A stretch of 64,000 bases of DNA. Origin: CAWIJJ01 sp963836425 (GTDB lineage: Bacteria; Acidobacteriota; Terriglobia; Bryobacterales; Bryobacteraceae). The DNA lies in assembly GCA_963836425.1 (NCBI GenBank), contig CAWIJJ010000004.1, positions 248,001 through 312,000 on the forward strand. Direction: 5' to 3'. Of the stretch, positions 18,884 to 27,911 are shown piece by piece. The translations under genes were made by a program, and so were the position numbers. Each line of letters opens with the position of its first letter. The stretch's first letter is position 1. A model generated the notes under the pieces. It was not told the DNA's origin and did not search any database. It saw only the letters and a list, made by a program, of their open reading frames with translations.

Positions 18884-19426
18884 TTACTTCCGGTACAGGT
18901 AAAGCGCGTGACTGCGGCCCTCGCCGTCATCGGCGATATTCTCGACCTTTTCGGGAGTCCAATTCTTGAACTCGAAATCGTGGGCTACCACCCGGGCGCC
19001 TTTCTTGAGCTGCTTGTCGAGCAGCGGCTGCACTTTGTTATCGATCGAGTCGGGCAGCAGGTACACGGTGACCAGATCGGCGGAACCGTAGTTCTGCTTT
19101 AGGAGATCCCCATTGATAATGCGTGCGCTTTTTTCAAGACCCAGCTTCTGAATTCTCTCCATGCTGCGTTTGAACAGATCCTTGTCGAGTTCGACGCCGA
19201 CGGCTTCGGCGTGGAATTTCTGGGCCGCCATGATGACGATGCGCCCGTCGCCGGAGCCGAGGTCGAACACTTTCTCGCCGGCGCGCAGCCCGCCGAGCTG
19301 CAGCATTTTTTCGACAATGGTTTCGGGCGTAGGGTAATAGGGAGCCAGCTTATCCGCATCCTGCGCGTTGAGGGCCGCGCCGGCGACCAGAAGAACGGCG
19401 AACCTTGCCAGTATCAGATGCCCCAT
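18884..19426 (-). CDS. SAM-dependent methyltransferase with N-terminal leader
   Basis: 180 residues from the ATG at 19424-19426. The core is a class I methyltransferase: motif I FDLGSGDGRIVIMAA, acidic residue in VGVELDKDL, and a later ARIINGDLL segment. The preceding stretch MGHLILARFAVLLVAGAALNAQ looks like a signal peptide, odd for an enzyme that needs cytoplasmic SAM; it may be a membrane anchor. The substrate is unknown. A longer frame extends upstream but has no homology sense. Set between pyrE and the histidine kinase on the same strand. Confidence 0.78.
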   Translation of the reverse strand: MGHLILARFAVLLVAGAALNAQDADKLAPYYPTPETIVEKMLQLGGLRAGEKVFDLGSGDGRIVIMAAQKFHAEAVGVELDKDLFKRSMERIQKLGLEKSARIINGDLLKQNYGSADLVTVYLLPDSIDNKVQPLLDKQLKKGARVVAHDFEFKNWTPEKVENIADDGEGRSHALYLYRK

Positions 19427-19509
19427 ACTCAGATCGTACCAGCGGCGGGACTGCCGGATCTTTCGTACGAAATTATACAACAAATCACTTACTGTTGGCA
19501 TCCAACGAC

Positions 19510-20124
19510 TTAGATCCAAACCTTCTCGCAGGGTTCGCCCATCCTGCACAATTCGCAGTGGGCGGCATCGGTGTAATAGCTGGCGTCGAGTTTGGCCAGG
19601 TAATACAGGGGCAGGGAGCCGAAATCGAAGGTATCGGGGGTAGGCTGATAGATTACGACCGCGAGGGCTACGACGGTGGCGCCCGAGGCTTCCAGCATGG
19701 CCCGCATCTGGCTCAGCTTGGTGCCGGTACGAAGGATGTCGTCCACCAGGACTACCTGCTCGCCGGGCGCTGGTTCCACATACTGCCGGAAACGGAGACT
19801 GCCGTTCTCGCCCAGCACCTCGGCCCAATAGACCTGCTTGGCGCGCAAGGCTTCGCACACGCCGAAAGCTACGGGCAGGCCGCCGGTGGCGGGCACTACG
19901 ACAGACAACTCGGGAATGGACGCGCGAATCTCGGTATTGGCGCGCAACAGCCGGCTGAGTCCGACCGCGAGAAGCCTTTGATGCTGGTAGTGCCGGAGGG
20001 CCAGCGGCACCTGCAAGTACTCGTTCGAGTGCAATCCGGAAGGATACTCGAAGTGACCGTCGCGAAGGGCGCCGGTCTCGCGCATCAACGTGACGACTTC
20101 CTCTTGCGTGGGGATCATGTGCAT
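19510..20124 (-). CDS. pyrE: Orotate phosphoribosyltransferase-like protein
   Basis: 204 residues. The PRPP-binding motif VVLVDDILRTGTKLSQM is canonical, and the N-terminal GHFEYPSGLHSNEYLQVPL matches the OPRTase substrate region (FxLxSGxxS). Expected to make OMP from orotate and PRPP. The C-terminus carries a Cys/His-containing tail (HCELCRMGEPC) unusual for PyrE. The symbol is a best guess: other type I phosphoribosyltransferases look similar. It begins 17 nt after the end of the sugar transferase gene. Confidence 0.75.
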   Translation of the reverse strand: MHMIPTQEEVVTLMRETGALRDGHFEYPSGLHSNEYLQVPLALRHYQHQRLLAVGLSRLLRANTEIRASIPELSVVVPATGGLPVAFGVCEALRAKQVYWAEVLGENGSLRFRQYVEPAPGEQVVLVDDILRTGTKLSQMRAMLEASGATVVALAVVIYQPTPDTFDFGSLPLYYLAKLDASYYTDAAHCELCRMGEPCEKVWI

Positions 20125-20141
20125 AGGCGGTATGTGCTCTC

Positions 20142-21554
20142 CTAATTGGCTCCCCGGCCTGTCAACACGCGGGGTATGGTTCGCAGCAGGATTTTCCAGT
20201 CAAGCGCGAGCGACCAATTATCAATGTACTGCATGTCCAGTTTCATCCAGGTCTCGAAGTCGACGGTGTCCCGGCCGGAGACTGCCCAAAGGCAGGTCAG
20301 TCCGGGGCGCATGCGCAAACGGCGGCGCTGCCAGCCCTGGTAGAGGTCCACCTCGCTCGGGATGGCCGGGCGCGGGCCCACCAGCGACATATCCCCGCGG
20401 AGAACATTCCAGAGCTGCGGCCACTCGTCGATGGAAAACTTGCGCAGGTAGCGTCCGAGAGGCGTGGTTCGCGGATCGTCGGCGATTTTGAAAACGACGC
20501 TGTCCCGTTGATTCAGGTGGGCCAGGGCCGGTTTCAGGTCCTCGGCATTGCGGCACATGGAACGGAACTTGTAGAAGAGGAACCGCCGCCCGTTCAGGCC
20601 GCAGCGGACCTGCCGGAAAATGGCGGGTCCGGGTGAAGTGGCGCGGATCAACACGGCGACAATCGCCATCAGCGGCGAAAGAACGAGCAGTCCCGCCGCC
20701 GCAATCAGGACGTCGGTGGCGCGTTTCAGCAGCAGGCGGACTTCGTCGCACGGCGCGGCGGAAAAGGTGAGCAGCGGCGTGAGGCCGAAGCGGTCGAGCG
20801 AAACGGTGCTGTTGACGTGGGGGAAAAAGTCGACCGCGACGCGCGTGCGCACGCCTTGTTCATCGCAGAGCAGGAAGATTTCTTCGAGATTGGCCAGGCT
20901 CTCGCTCCTGACCGCAAAAATCACCTCGTCCACGACGTGCCGGCGGAGCAGGGCGGGAAGATCGGAGATGGGACGGACAGGGTAGGGGGCGGAGAGCTGG
21001 ATCTGCTCGGTTCCGTCCTGCTGTTCGCTGAGAAAACCGAGCAGCCGGACGCCATACTCAACGGACTGTTCGAGGGCCCGCGCGAGGCGAATGGCGCGCT
21101 CGCCGGTGCCTGCAACCATGACGTAGTGAGGCGCGGCAAATTCGCGCCGGATGATGCCCACCAGGCGGCCCGCTGTCAAACGGAAAAACAGCAGGAGCAT
21201 CCAGGTGTAGGCGGCGAACAACACCAGGAAGAAGCGGCTCAGTTCGAGCCGCAGGGAATACTCGAAAACGACCACGCACAAAGCGCCGTACGCACACTGC
21301 CGCGCCGAATCGCGGAGGATGACCCGGGGGTGGCCGGCATCCAGCTTCTCGTAGACTTCCAGCCACAAACCGATTGTGACCCAGGCGACCAGCGCCATCC
21401 CGAGCACCAGGGCTTTCTTGTCAACGGTCAGAAAGAACAGATGCTCGAGGCGGAGGAACGCGCGCGTTTGATAGGCCGCCTCAAACCCGGCGGTGATCAG
21501 GATGACGTCCGATAGCCCGAACAAAACACGAGCTTTACGCTGGCGGCTGAACAT
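20142..21554 (-). CDS. Polyprenyl-phosphate sugar-1-phosphate transferase (exopolysaccharide priming)
   Basis: About 470 residues from ATG 21554 (the frame extends 15 codons further). The N-terminal half has four to five membrane helices and a CoA-binding-like nucleotide fold. The C-terminal third is the bacterial sugar transferase domain: KRATDVLIAAAGLLVLSPL, then KFRSM, and the signature DEWPQLWNVLRGDMSLVGPRP. Such WcaJ/WbaP-like enzymes load the first sugar phosphate onto undecaprenyl phosphate. TATAGT lies 9 nt before the ATG, suggesting a very short leader. Confidence 0.9.
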   Translation of the reverse strand: MFSRQRKARVLFGLSDVILITAGFEAAYQTRAFLRLEHLFFLTVDKKALVLGMALVAWVTIGLWLEVYEKLDAGHPRVILRDSARQCAYGALCVVVFEYSLRLELSRFFLVLFAAYTWMLLLFFRLTAGRLVGIIRREFAAPHYVMVAGTGERAIRLARALEQSVEYGVRLLGFLSEQQDGTEQIQLSAPYPVRPISDLPALLRRHVVDEVIFAVRSESLANLEEIFLLCDEQGVRTRVAVDFFPHVNSTVSLDRFGLTPLLTFSAAPCDEVRLLLKRATDVLIAAAGLLVLSPLMAIVAVLIRATSPGPAIFRQVRCGLNGRRFLFYKFRSMCRNAEDLKPALAHLNQRDSVVFKIADDPRTTPLGRYLRKFSIDEWPQLWNVLRGDMSLVGPRPAIPSEVDLYQGWQRRRLRMRPGLTCLWAVSGRDTVDFETWMKLDMQYIDNWSLALDWKILLRTIPRVLTGRGAN

Positions 21555-21563
21555 CCGAAGCTC

Positions 21564-21569
21564 ACTATA
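21564..21569 (-). promoter_or_regulatory. -10-like box just upstream of the sugar transferase start
   Basis: On the minus strand TATAGT ends 9 nt before the ATG at 21554. With transcription starting about 7 nt after the box, the mRNA would be nearly leaderless. No convincing -35 was identified. Confidence 0.35.
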
Positions 21570-21653
21570 GCATGTGGGGGCCTGGCGAGTCTGTCGCATG
21601 CCGCCCGGCGCGGAGTCCTCAAGTTTTGGCCGGCGCCGTCCGATAGAGAGAGC

Positions 21654-23624
21654 ATGAAGCGTCGAGCCGCGAACGCGTTACTCTGGACCTGCCTGGTTGT
21701 TTGGCCGGCATTCGGACAATCCACCGGTCCGGTGGCCTCCCCACCTTCGCTACAGTTCACTTATCAGGTGAACAGCACCTTGTATCCGGCTGCGGCCAAG
21801 GTTACGGTAACGCTGCCGGCGTCAACGGCCCTGGTGCCGCTCTCGGTGACCGTCGTTTCGGGTCCGCAGGGCTGGCTCACGGTGACCCCCGATGCGGGCA
21901 AATCTCCGCTTGCGTTGACGGTAACGATAAACCCGACCACTCTCTCGCCCGGAAGTTACAGCGGCACCATCACAGTGAATACCGTACCCGGGGGCAGCAA
22001 TCCGGCGGTAATCCCGGTGACGCTCATGATTTCGAATCCACCAGCGACGCTGACGGTAACCTCCTCCTCGACGAACTATGCACCGGCTTCCGGTGCGGGG
22101 CTGCCGAGCCTGACGTTCAGCTATACGACCGGTGCTCTGGCCACGATTCCGGCGTCGGCGCAACTCGACGTGGCTTCAACGGGCGACATCATACCTTTCA
22201 ACGTGACCGCAACGAGCGGAACGGGTAAGGCGAGCGGCAGCGGCAGTTCCGTATGGGTGCGGGTGAATCAGACCGGGCAGCTTCCCAACGTGACCACCAG
22301 CGGGGTCGCGCTATCGGGTTCGTTTGTTCCGATCAATGTGGCGCTGGACCTGTCGACGCTTGCCTCGCTCGACCCGGGCAGCTACGCCGGGCTGATCACG
22401 ATCGCGGCGACCAGTGTCAGCAGCACAGCAACGGTGGCCGTGAATCTGGTGGTTTCGGCGGGGCCGCCGATTCTAAGGCCCGCTAATCCGATTTTTCCGG
22501 CGAGCGTGATTGCGGGTCCGGCCATCGATCCGATCATCACCGTTTATGGCGACAACTTCTTCAGCACTTCCGTTGTAGCTCTCCAGCTGGGCTCGACTCC
22601 GTCGATCACCTTGCCGTCCAAACTGCTGAGCCGCAAGGTCTTGCAGGCGACGATCAACAAAGCGTACCTGGCTGCGCCCTCCGGGGCGACAACCTATCCG
22701 ATCGTCTGGGTGTTGTCGGTGACCAATCCGGCGCCGCCGAATAATCCGGCGCAGTCGCCGGCCACCACCAGTTTCCTGGTGACCGATCCCGCCCTACCGG
22801 GCATTACCTCGGTGGTTAATGCCGCCAGTTATGCTTCCGCGGCCGTACACAGCGGAACGGGCGCGAATCCGGTGCCCACAGGGGCGACGTCGGTGTCTCC
22901 GCGGGAGATCGTCTCTATCTTTGGGCAGAACCTGGGGCCGGCCGTGGTCAGTCAGACGGTTGCCACCGGAACTCCCGCTGCATATCCGACCACCGCCGAC
23001 GGGATCCAGGTGGCGTTTCAGTACGGCTTGCCGCCCACCACCGTGCTGGCGCCCATCATTATGAGCTCCAGCAATCAGATCAACTGCATCGTGCCGGTCG
23101 AGATTGCCAGCGTTATCGGAACTGCCGCCAACACGGCCACCATCCAGGTATTTAACGGATCGGCCAGCACCTCCACGTTCGATGTAAGCGTGGTGGCGGC
23201 TGATCCAGGCGCGTTCACCTTCGGGGGCCTCGGGCAGGGTCAGGCAGCCGTCCTCAACTACGACAACGTTACCGGATCCTACACCCTGAATTCGTCCAAG
23301 AATGCGGCGGTGAAGGGGTCCACCATCTCGATCTACGCTACCGGGCTGGGGGATCTGTCGGCGTCTCCGGCGCTGGTGAACGGCGAGGTCGCCAGTTCGG
23401 CGGTCACGCTGGCGGACAACACCTGCCGGGTGGACATCGACGGACAGCCGGCGGTGGTGAGTTACGCGGGCACGTCGCCGGGTGCGGTCGCCGGCCTGGT
23501 TCAGGTGAATGCGATCATTCCGCCGACGGTGCGGAGCGGCGCGGCGATTCCGATCACGGTATCGATTGGCAGCGCGACCGCGGCGCGGCGGAGCCAGCCG
23601 GGTGTCAGCGTGGCGGTGAAATAG
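21654..23624 (+). CDS. Secreted multi-domain protein with TIGR03437-type C-terminal domain
   Basis: 656 residues with a signal peptide (MKRRAANALLWTCLVVWPAFG). Two BACON-like beta-sandwich repeats follow (residues ~25-125 and ~130-265, each ending in a GSYSGTITV or GSYAGLITI strand), then an IPT/TIG-like segment. The C-terminal ~240 residues show the TIGR03437 pattern: SVVNAASYASA, SPREIVSIFGQNLGP, ISIYATGLGDLS and the closing VQVNAIIPPTV. The family is typical of Acidobacteria and is presumed extracellular; its role is unknown. Thr/Ser/Val-rich composition is as expected for surface proteins. Confidence 0.75.
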   Translation: MKRRAANALLWTCLVVWPAFGQSTGPVASPPSLQFTYQVNSTLYPAAAKVTVTLPASTALVPLSVTVVSGPQGWLTVTPDAGKSPLALTVTINPTTLSPGSYSGTITVNTVPGGSNPAVIPVTLMISNPPATLTVTSSSTNYAPASGAGLPSLTFSYTTGALATIPASAQLDVASTGDIIPFNVTATSGTGKASGSGSSVWVRVNQTGQLPNVTTSGVALSGSFVPINVALDLSTLASLDPGSYAGLITIAATSVSSTATVAVNLVVSAGPPILRPANPIFPASVIAGPAIDPIITVYGDNFFSTSVVALQLGSTPSITLPSKLLSRKVLQATINKAYLAAPSGATTYPIVWVLSVTNPAPPNNPAQSPATTSFLVTDPALPGITSVVNAASYASAAVHSGTGANPVPTGATSVSPREIVSIFGQNLGPAVVSQTVATGTPAAYPTTADGIQVAFQYGLPPTTVLAPIIMSSSNQINCIVPVEIASVIGTAANTATIQVFNGSASTSTFDVSVVAADPGAFTFGGLGQGQAAVLNYDNVTGSYTLNSSKNAAVKGSTISIYATGLGDLSASPALVNGEVASSAVTLADNTCRVDIDGQPAVVSYAGTSPGAVAGLVQVNAIIPPTVRSGAAIPITVSIGSATAARRSQPGVSVAVK

Positions 23625-23633
23625 CCGGCGGCG

Positions 23634-23885
23634 CTACTTCTGGCGCGCCGCCATTTTCCGTTCGAGGGCACGCATGAGCCTGTCCTGAACATCGTTCGGA
23701 ATCGGGTATGGTTCCATGCCCTTATAGATCTGGATCGTCTTCCTGGTGGTATCCGCGATCACCCAGCAGTTTGGACATTCGGTGATGTGCTTCTCGAGCT
23801 TCGATCGCACTTCCGCATCCAAGGACTCGTCGAGATAATCGCTGAGCTCTTTCAGGAAGTCTTTACAGGTAAGCAAAGGCGTCAT
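23634..23885 (-). CDS. Zinc-finger anti-sigma factor (zf-HC2 type), short
   Basis: 83 residues. The anti-sigma zinc motif is visible: TCKDFLKELSDYLDESL, then HITECPNC (H-x3-C-x2-C). There is no membrane helix, so this is a soluble form. It overlaps the end of the ECF sigma gene by 23 nt on the same strand, the usual arrangement for a cognate pair in which the anti-sigma factor binds and silences the sigma factor, often in response to redox change at the Zn-Cys site. Confidence 0.8.
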   Translation of the reverse strand: MTPLLTCKDFLKELSDYLDESLDAEVRSKLEKHITECPNCWVIADTTRKTIQIYKGMEPYPIPNDVQDRLMRALERKMAARQK

Positions 23886-24483
23886 CTCCCTTGCGCTTGA
23901 AGAAGCGTGTCAGTTTTTCGCGCAATTGCAGCCGCGCCCGCAGCAGTCTGCTCTTAACCGCAGGAATCGAAAGGCCGAGCGCCTCCGCCGTCTCCTCGGT
24001 CGAGAGCTCGTCGATATCCCGCAGCATGAACACCGACCGGTAGGGCGGATCGAGGCTTTGAATGGCGGAATCCAGAATCCCACCGAGCTCTTCGCGTGAA
24101 AACTGCCGTTCCGGATCCTCGTCCCAGGCCGCGATTTCCCGGACCACCGTATCCTCCCCGGTATCGATCTGCTCGTCGAGAGAAACTGACCGGTCCGACT
24201 TGCGCCGGCGCAGTTTCATGAGCGCCTGGTTGACCGCGATTCGAACGATCCACGTGTAGAATTTGGAATCGCCTTTGAACTGATCGAGGTGTTCGTAGGC
24301 CTTCATAAAGGTCTCCTGCAGAACATCCTCGGCGTCTTCCCGATTTTGCGTGACATGTTGGGCCAAGCGGAAGATCTTGCCCTCGTAGCGCCTGACCAGT
24401 TCGGCGAACGCGGCGGTATCTCCCTCGCGGGCTTGGGAAACCAATACGCTTTCGTCCACTCCTGGTTGGCTGGAAACTGTCAT
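23863..24483 (-). CDS. ECF RNA polymerase sigma factor
   Basis: 206 residues with sigma region 2 (RRYEGKIFRLAQHVTQN, DAEDVLQETFMKAYEHL, FYTWIVRIAVNQALMKL) and region 4 (PPYRSVFMLRDIDELST, then EETAEALGLSIPAVKSRLLRAR written as two parts). The start is the ATG at 24481-24483; TATGAT lies 12 nt upstream. It is co-transcribed with the short anti-sigma gene. The regulon is unknown. Confidence 0.93.
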   Translation of the reverse strand: MTVSSQPGVDESVLVSQAREGDTAAFAELVRRYEGKIFRLAQHVTQNREDAEDVLQETFMKAYEHLDQFKGDSKFYTWIVRIAVNQALMKLRRRKSDRSVSLDEQIDTGEDTVVREIAAWDEDPERQFSREELGGILDSAIQSLDPPYRSVFMLRDIDELSTEETAEALGLSIPAVKSRLLRARLQLREKLTRFFKRKGDDAFAYL

Positions 24484-24647
24484 GCGAATCCTACCATCAT
24501 AGCGCAGGGAAGACGACGCCTACGCTGGGCCGGATATTCCTGGAAGCGCGACACAAAAGTGGAGATCCGTCAGAATCGCTGAAAAAGCGGCAGAATCTGA
24601 GCGTACCTGGTAGTTCAGAGAATGCTGGCAGTTGCGGAAAATGGTTG

Positions 24648-24721
24648 GCCGCCGATTAACGCAGATCAACACAGATCCAAGCACGATGTCTTATCGGCGT
24701 TGATCCGCGGTTATCAGCCGC
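24648..24721. repeat. Imperfect inverted repeat in a 470-nt intergenic region
   Basis: Arm 24648-24678 (contains GATTAACGCAGATCAACACA) is largely the reverse complement of arm 24691-24721 (contains GGCGTTGATCCGCGGTTAT), with a 12-nt loop; about 22 of 31 positions pair. The wording resembles dispersed intergenic palindromes common in many bacteria. The rest of 24484-24953 holds no recognisable gene; a short direct repeat GATATTCCTGGAA occurs near 24533 and 24882. Confidence 0.5.
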
Positions 24722-24933
24722 ACTTCAACGGGTTTGTCGTGGCCTGCCGATTGGCTTGTATTCGAGGCAATGAGTTTCGGGCGTAATGCCGGCCAGCGGC
24801 TCGAAAGGTGCGCGGAATGCACGCGGGACGTCCAGCGGCAGAAGTCATATTCCAGCGATTCCCATTTTTATGTCGCCACCCGATATTCCTGGAACCGCAC
24901 GGATTGCGCGTTTTCGGACACCGCAATTTCCTG

Positions 24934-24942
24934 TGTTACGCT
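24934..24942 (+). promoter_or_regulatory. Extended -10-like element of thrS
   Basis: TGTTACGCT fits the extended -10 pattern TGnTAnnnT and ends 11 nt before the thrS ATG. The following CTGAAATTTCC is shared with the recO upstream region (CTGAAATTTCC near 36878). Confidence 0.4.
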
Positions 24943-24953
24943 GAAATTTCCCT

Positions 24954-26888
24954 ATGAGTAACATAGATATTACCCTGCCCGACGGCAGTATCCAGTCGGT
25001 CGCGGCAGGGACTCCTCCCATTGACATTGCGAAGAAGATCAGTCCCCGCCTCGCCGACGCGGCCGTGGTCGCCCGGGTGAACGGAGAACTTTACGACCTC
25101 ACGCGCCCCCTCGATTCCGACGCCACGCTCCAGATTCTCACCTCCAAAGACCCCGAGGCCCTCGAGGTGTACCGCCATTCCACGGCGCATCTGCTTGCGG
25201 CCGCGGTTCTCGAGCTGTACCCGGAAACCAAGCTCGGTATCGGACCTCCCATCGAGAACGGCTTTTACTACGATTTCGACCGGCCCGCCCCCTTTACCCC
25301 GGACGACCTCGAAAAGATCGAGAAGAAAATGTGGGAGATCCAGTCCCGCAACCTGCCCTACGAGCGCGTCTACACCGCCAAGCAGGAGGGGCTCCGGAAG
25401 TATGGCGATGCGTGGATGAAGTGCGAACTGATCACGGAGCGTGCCGGCGACGTGTTCAGCGAGTACACGCTCGGGCCGCACTTCATCGACTTCTGCCGCG
25501 GTCCACACCTGCCGAACACGTCGAAGATCAAGGCATTCAAGCTGTTGTCGATCGCGGGCGCGTACTGGAAGGGCGATGAGCACAACAAGCAGCTCCAGCG
25601 CATTTACGGAACCGCCTTCTTCTCTTCGAAAGACCTGGACGCCTATCTCAAGCAGGTGGAGGAGGCCAAAAAGCGCGACCACCGCAAGCTCGGCAAGGAG
25701 CTCGACCTGTTCAGCATTCAGGAGCTTGCCGGCCCCGGACTGATTTTTTTTCATCCCAAGGGCGGGATTATCCGCAAGCAGCTCGAAGACTGGATGCGGG
25801 ACCAATATCTGAAGCGCGGCTATTCGCTCGTCTACACGCCGCATGTCGCCCGCTTCGATCTGTGGAAGACTTCGGGGCACGCCAACTTCTATTCGTCGAA
25901 CATGTTCTCGCGGATGGAGCTGGACGACGCCGAGTACCAGATCAAGCCGATGAACTGCCCGTTCCACATTCTGATCTACGCGGACCGGCAGCGCAGCTAT
26001 CGCGACCTGCCGGTGCGGCTTGGCGAACTCGGAACGGTCTATCGCTATGAGCGCTCCGGCGTGCTGAACGGGCTGTTCCGGGTGCGCGGATTCACGCAGG
26101 ACGACGCCCACATTTTTTGCACGACCGACCAGGTGGAGAACGAAATCGTCGATTGCCTGCAATTCGCAGTGGACACCCTGGCCGCGTACGGCTTTGAAAA
26201 GTACGATGCGGAACTGTCGACCTGGGACAAGGGTGCGAGCGGGAAATACGACGGCACCGCCGAGCAGTGGGAACTGGCCGAAAACGCTCTGCGCCGGGCC
26301 ACAGAGCGGCTACAGATCAAGGCCACGCTCATCGCGGACGAGGCGGCGTTCTACGGCCCGAAGATCGACGTGAAACTGGTGGACGCCATCGGCCGCCGGT
26401 GGCAGCTTTCGACGGTGCAGTTCGATTTCACCCTGCCCCGCCGGTTCGGCCTCGAATACATCGGCGAGGATGGCCACAAGCACCAGCCGGTGATGGTCCA
26501 CCGTGCATTGTACGGCTCGATCGAGCGCTTTTTCGGCATTCTGATCGAGCACTATGCGGGTGCGTTTCCGGTTTGGCTGGCCCCGTTGCAGGCGATCGTT
26601 CTGCCCATCACGGACCGGCAGATCGAATTCGCCCGCTCGGTTCAGCGCGACCTGGATGCCGCCGGAATCCGCGCTTCGGTGGACGAACGCAATGAGAAGG
26701 TGAATCTCAAAATCCGCGAAGCGCAGCTCCAGAAGATACCCTACATGCTGGTAGTAGGGGACCGCGAGCAGGAGAACGGCCAGGTGGCCGTGCGAAACCG
26801 CAGGCACGGCGATGTGGGAGCGATGGACCTGGCTGCCTTCATCGCCAAGGTGAAGTCGGAAATCGATTCGAAGATTGCATCGGAATAG
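24954..26888 (+). CDS. thrS: Threonyl-tRNA synthetase
   Basis: 644 residues, full length. Order: TGS domain (1-~62), editing domain with HSTAHLLAAAV, catalytic class II core, and anticodon-binding domain (from ~540). The zinc-site cysteine is in KPMNCPFHILIY, the histidines in TQDDAHIFC and VMVHRALYGSIERF. Charges tRNA-Thr in the cytoplasm and edits mis-made Ser-tRNA-Thr. The ATG has no strong Shine-Dalgarno and follows an extended -10 box closely. In many bacteria infC follows; here an aldo/keto reductase does. Confidence 0.97.
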   Translation: MSNIDITLPDGSIQSVAAGTPPIDIAKKISPRLADAAVVARVNGELYDLTRPLDSDATLQILTSKDPEALEVYRHSTAHLLAAAVLELYPETKLGIGPPIENGFYYDFDRPAPFTPDDLEKIEKKMWEIQSRNLPYERVYTAKQEGLRKYGDAWMKCELITERAGDVFSEYTLGPHFIDFCRGPHLPNTSKIKAFKLLSIAGAYWKGDEHNKQLQRIYGTAFFSSKDLDAYLKQVEEAKKRDHRKLGKELDLFSIQELAGPGLIFFHPKGGIIRKQLEDWMRDQYLKRGYSLVYTPHVARFDLWKTSGHANFYSSNMFSRMELDDAEYQIKPMNCPFHILIYADRQRSYRDLPVRLGELGTVYRYERSGVLNGLFRVRGFTQDDAHIFCTTDQVENEIVDCLQFAVDTLAAYGFEKYDAELSTWDKGASGKYDGTAEQWELAENALRRATERLQIKATLIADEAAFYGPKIDVKLVDAIGRRWQLSTVQFDFTLPRRFGLEYIGEDGHKHQPVMVHRALYGSIERFFGILIEHYAGAFPVWLAPLQAIVLPITDRQIEFARSVQRDLDAAGIRASVDERNEKVNLKIREAQLQKIPYMLVVGDREQENGQVAVRNRRHGDVGAMDLAAFIAKVKSEIDSKIASE

Positions 26889-26912
26889 GCCGGGGCGTTT
26901 TTCCGTCAAGCC

Positions 26913-27911
26913 ATGTACGCAACCTCTGAAGGGACTTCGCGATATGTCGACAGGCGGCCGGCCTTCCGCGACAACGGCTTCTACCGGACCATATTGGGAC
27001 TCCAGATCTCGACGCTGGGGATCGGCACGTACCTGGGCGGGCTGAACGACGCTTCCGACCAGGCATACGTCGAGGCCCTGATCGCCGCGGGCGAAGGGGG
27101 GATAAACTTTTTCGATTCCGCGATCAATTACCGCCATCAGCGGTCCGAGCGGTGCGTCGGAGCCGCGCTGCGCGAATTGCAGCGTGACGAGATGGTGGTC
27201 TGTACCAAGGCCGGATTTCTCACGCCGGGCGCGGTTCCGGACTCTTTCGACCCGGGAGAACTCGCCGGGGGCATGCACTGTATGGCTCCCCGCTTTCTCG
27301 AGGACCAGGCGCAGCGGAGCCGTGACAATCTGGGGGTGGAGACGATCGACGTCTTCTACCTTCACAATCCCGAAACGCAACTTGGATTCCGCACCCATGA
27401 CGATTTCTACGACCGCATACGGCGCGCATTCGGTCACCTGGAAGTAATGGTGGACCAGCGCATCATCCGCTGGTACGGCGCGGCCACCTGGGACGGCTTT
27501 CGCCAGAAGGGCGCACTCAACCTGGAGCGCCTGGCTCGCATCGCTACCGAAGAGGGCGGCATGGCGCACCACTTCCGCTTCGTTCAACTGCCGTTCAACC
27601 TGGGCATGGTGGAGGCGTTTGTGGACCGGCCGGAAAGCGTGCTCGAAACGGCCGGCAAGCTGGGGATTGCCGTAGTCGCTTCGGGGACGCTGTTGCAGAC
27701 CCGTATCCTGGAGCAGGTGCCGGAGACTGTTCGTGAACTGATGCCGGAGCTCGGGAGCGACGCGCAGAGGGCGATTCAGTTTACCCGCTCGACCCCCGGA
27801 ATCGCGGTGGCGCTGGTGGGGATGGGGCGCCGCGAGCACGTCGAAGAGAACCTCGGGATCGCGCGGGTCCGCCCGTGTCCCTGGGAGCAGTACCAGCGTC
27901 TGTACCGGTGA
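26913..27911 (+). CDS. Aldo/keto reductase
   Basis: 332 residues of the AKR TIM barrel. The catalytic tetrad can be placed: Asp in NFFDSA, Tyr in INYRHQRSE, Lys in VVCTKAGF and His in FYLHNPETQ. NAD(P)H-dependent reduction of an unknown carbonyl substrate is expected. An unusual insertion follows the lysine (GAVPDSFDPGELAGGMHCMA). The stop shares one base with the ATG of the UvrC-like gene, so the two are translationally coupled. It starts 24 nt after thrS. Confidence 0.88.
   Translation: MYATSEGTSRYVDRRPAFRDNGFYRTILGLQISTLGIGTYLGGLNDASDQAYVEALIAAGEGGINFFDSAINYRHQRSERCVGAALRELQRDEMVVCTKAGFLTPGAVPDSFDPGELAGGMHCMAPRFLEDQAQRSRDNLGVETIDVFYLHNPETQLGFRTHDDFYDRIRRAFGHLEVMVDQRIIRWYGAATWDGFRQKGALNLERLARIATEEGGMAHHFRFVQLPFNLGMVEAFVDRPESVLETAGKLGIAVVASGTLLQTRILEQVPETVRELMPELGSDAQRAIQFTRSTPGIAVALVGMGRREHVEENLGIARVRPCPWEQYQRLYR

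Noticed and set aside
24714..24926. Short open frames in the sigma-factor/thrS spacer
   Set aside because: No ribosome-binding site, no family sense and overlap with the inverted repeat.
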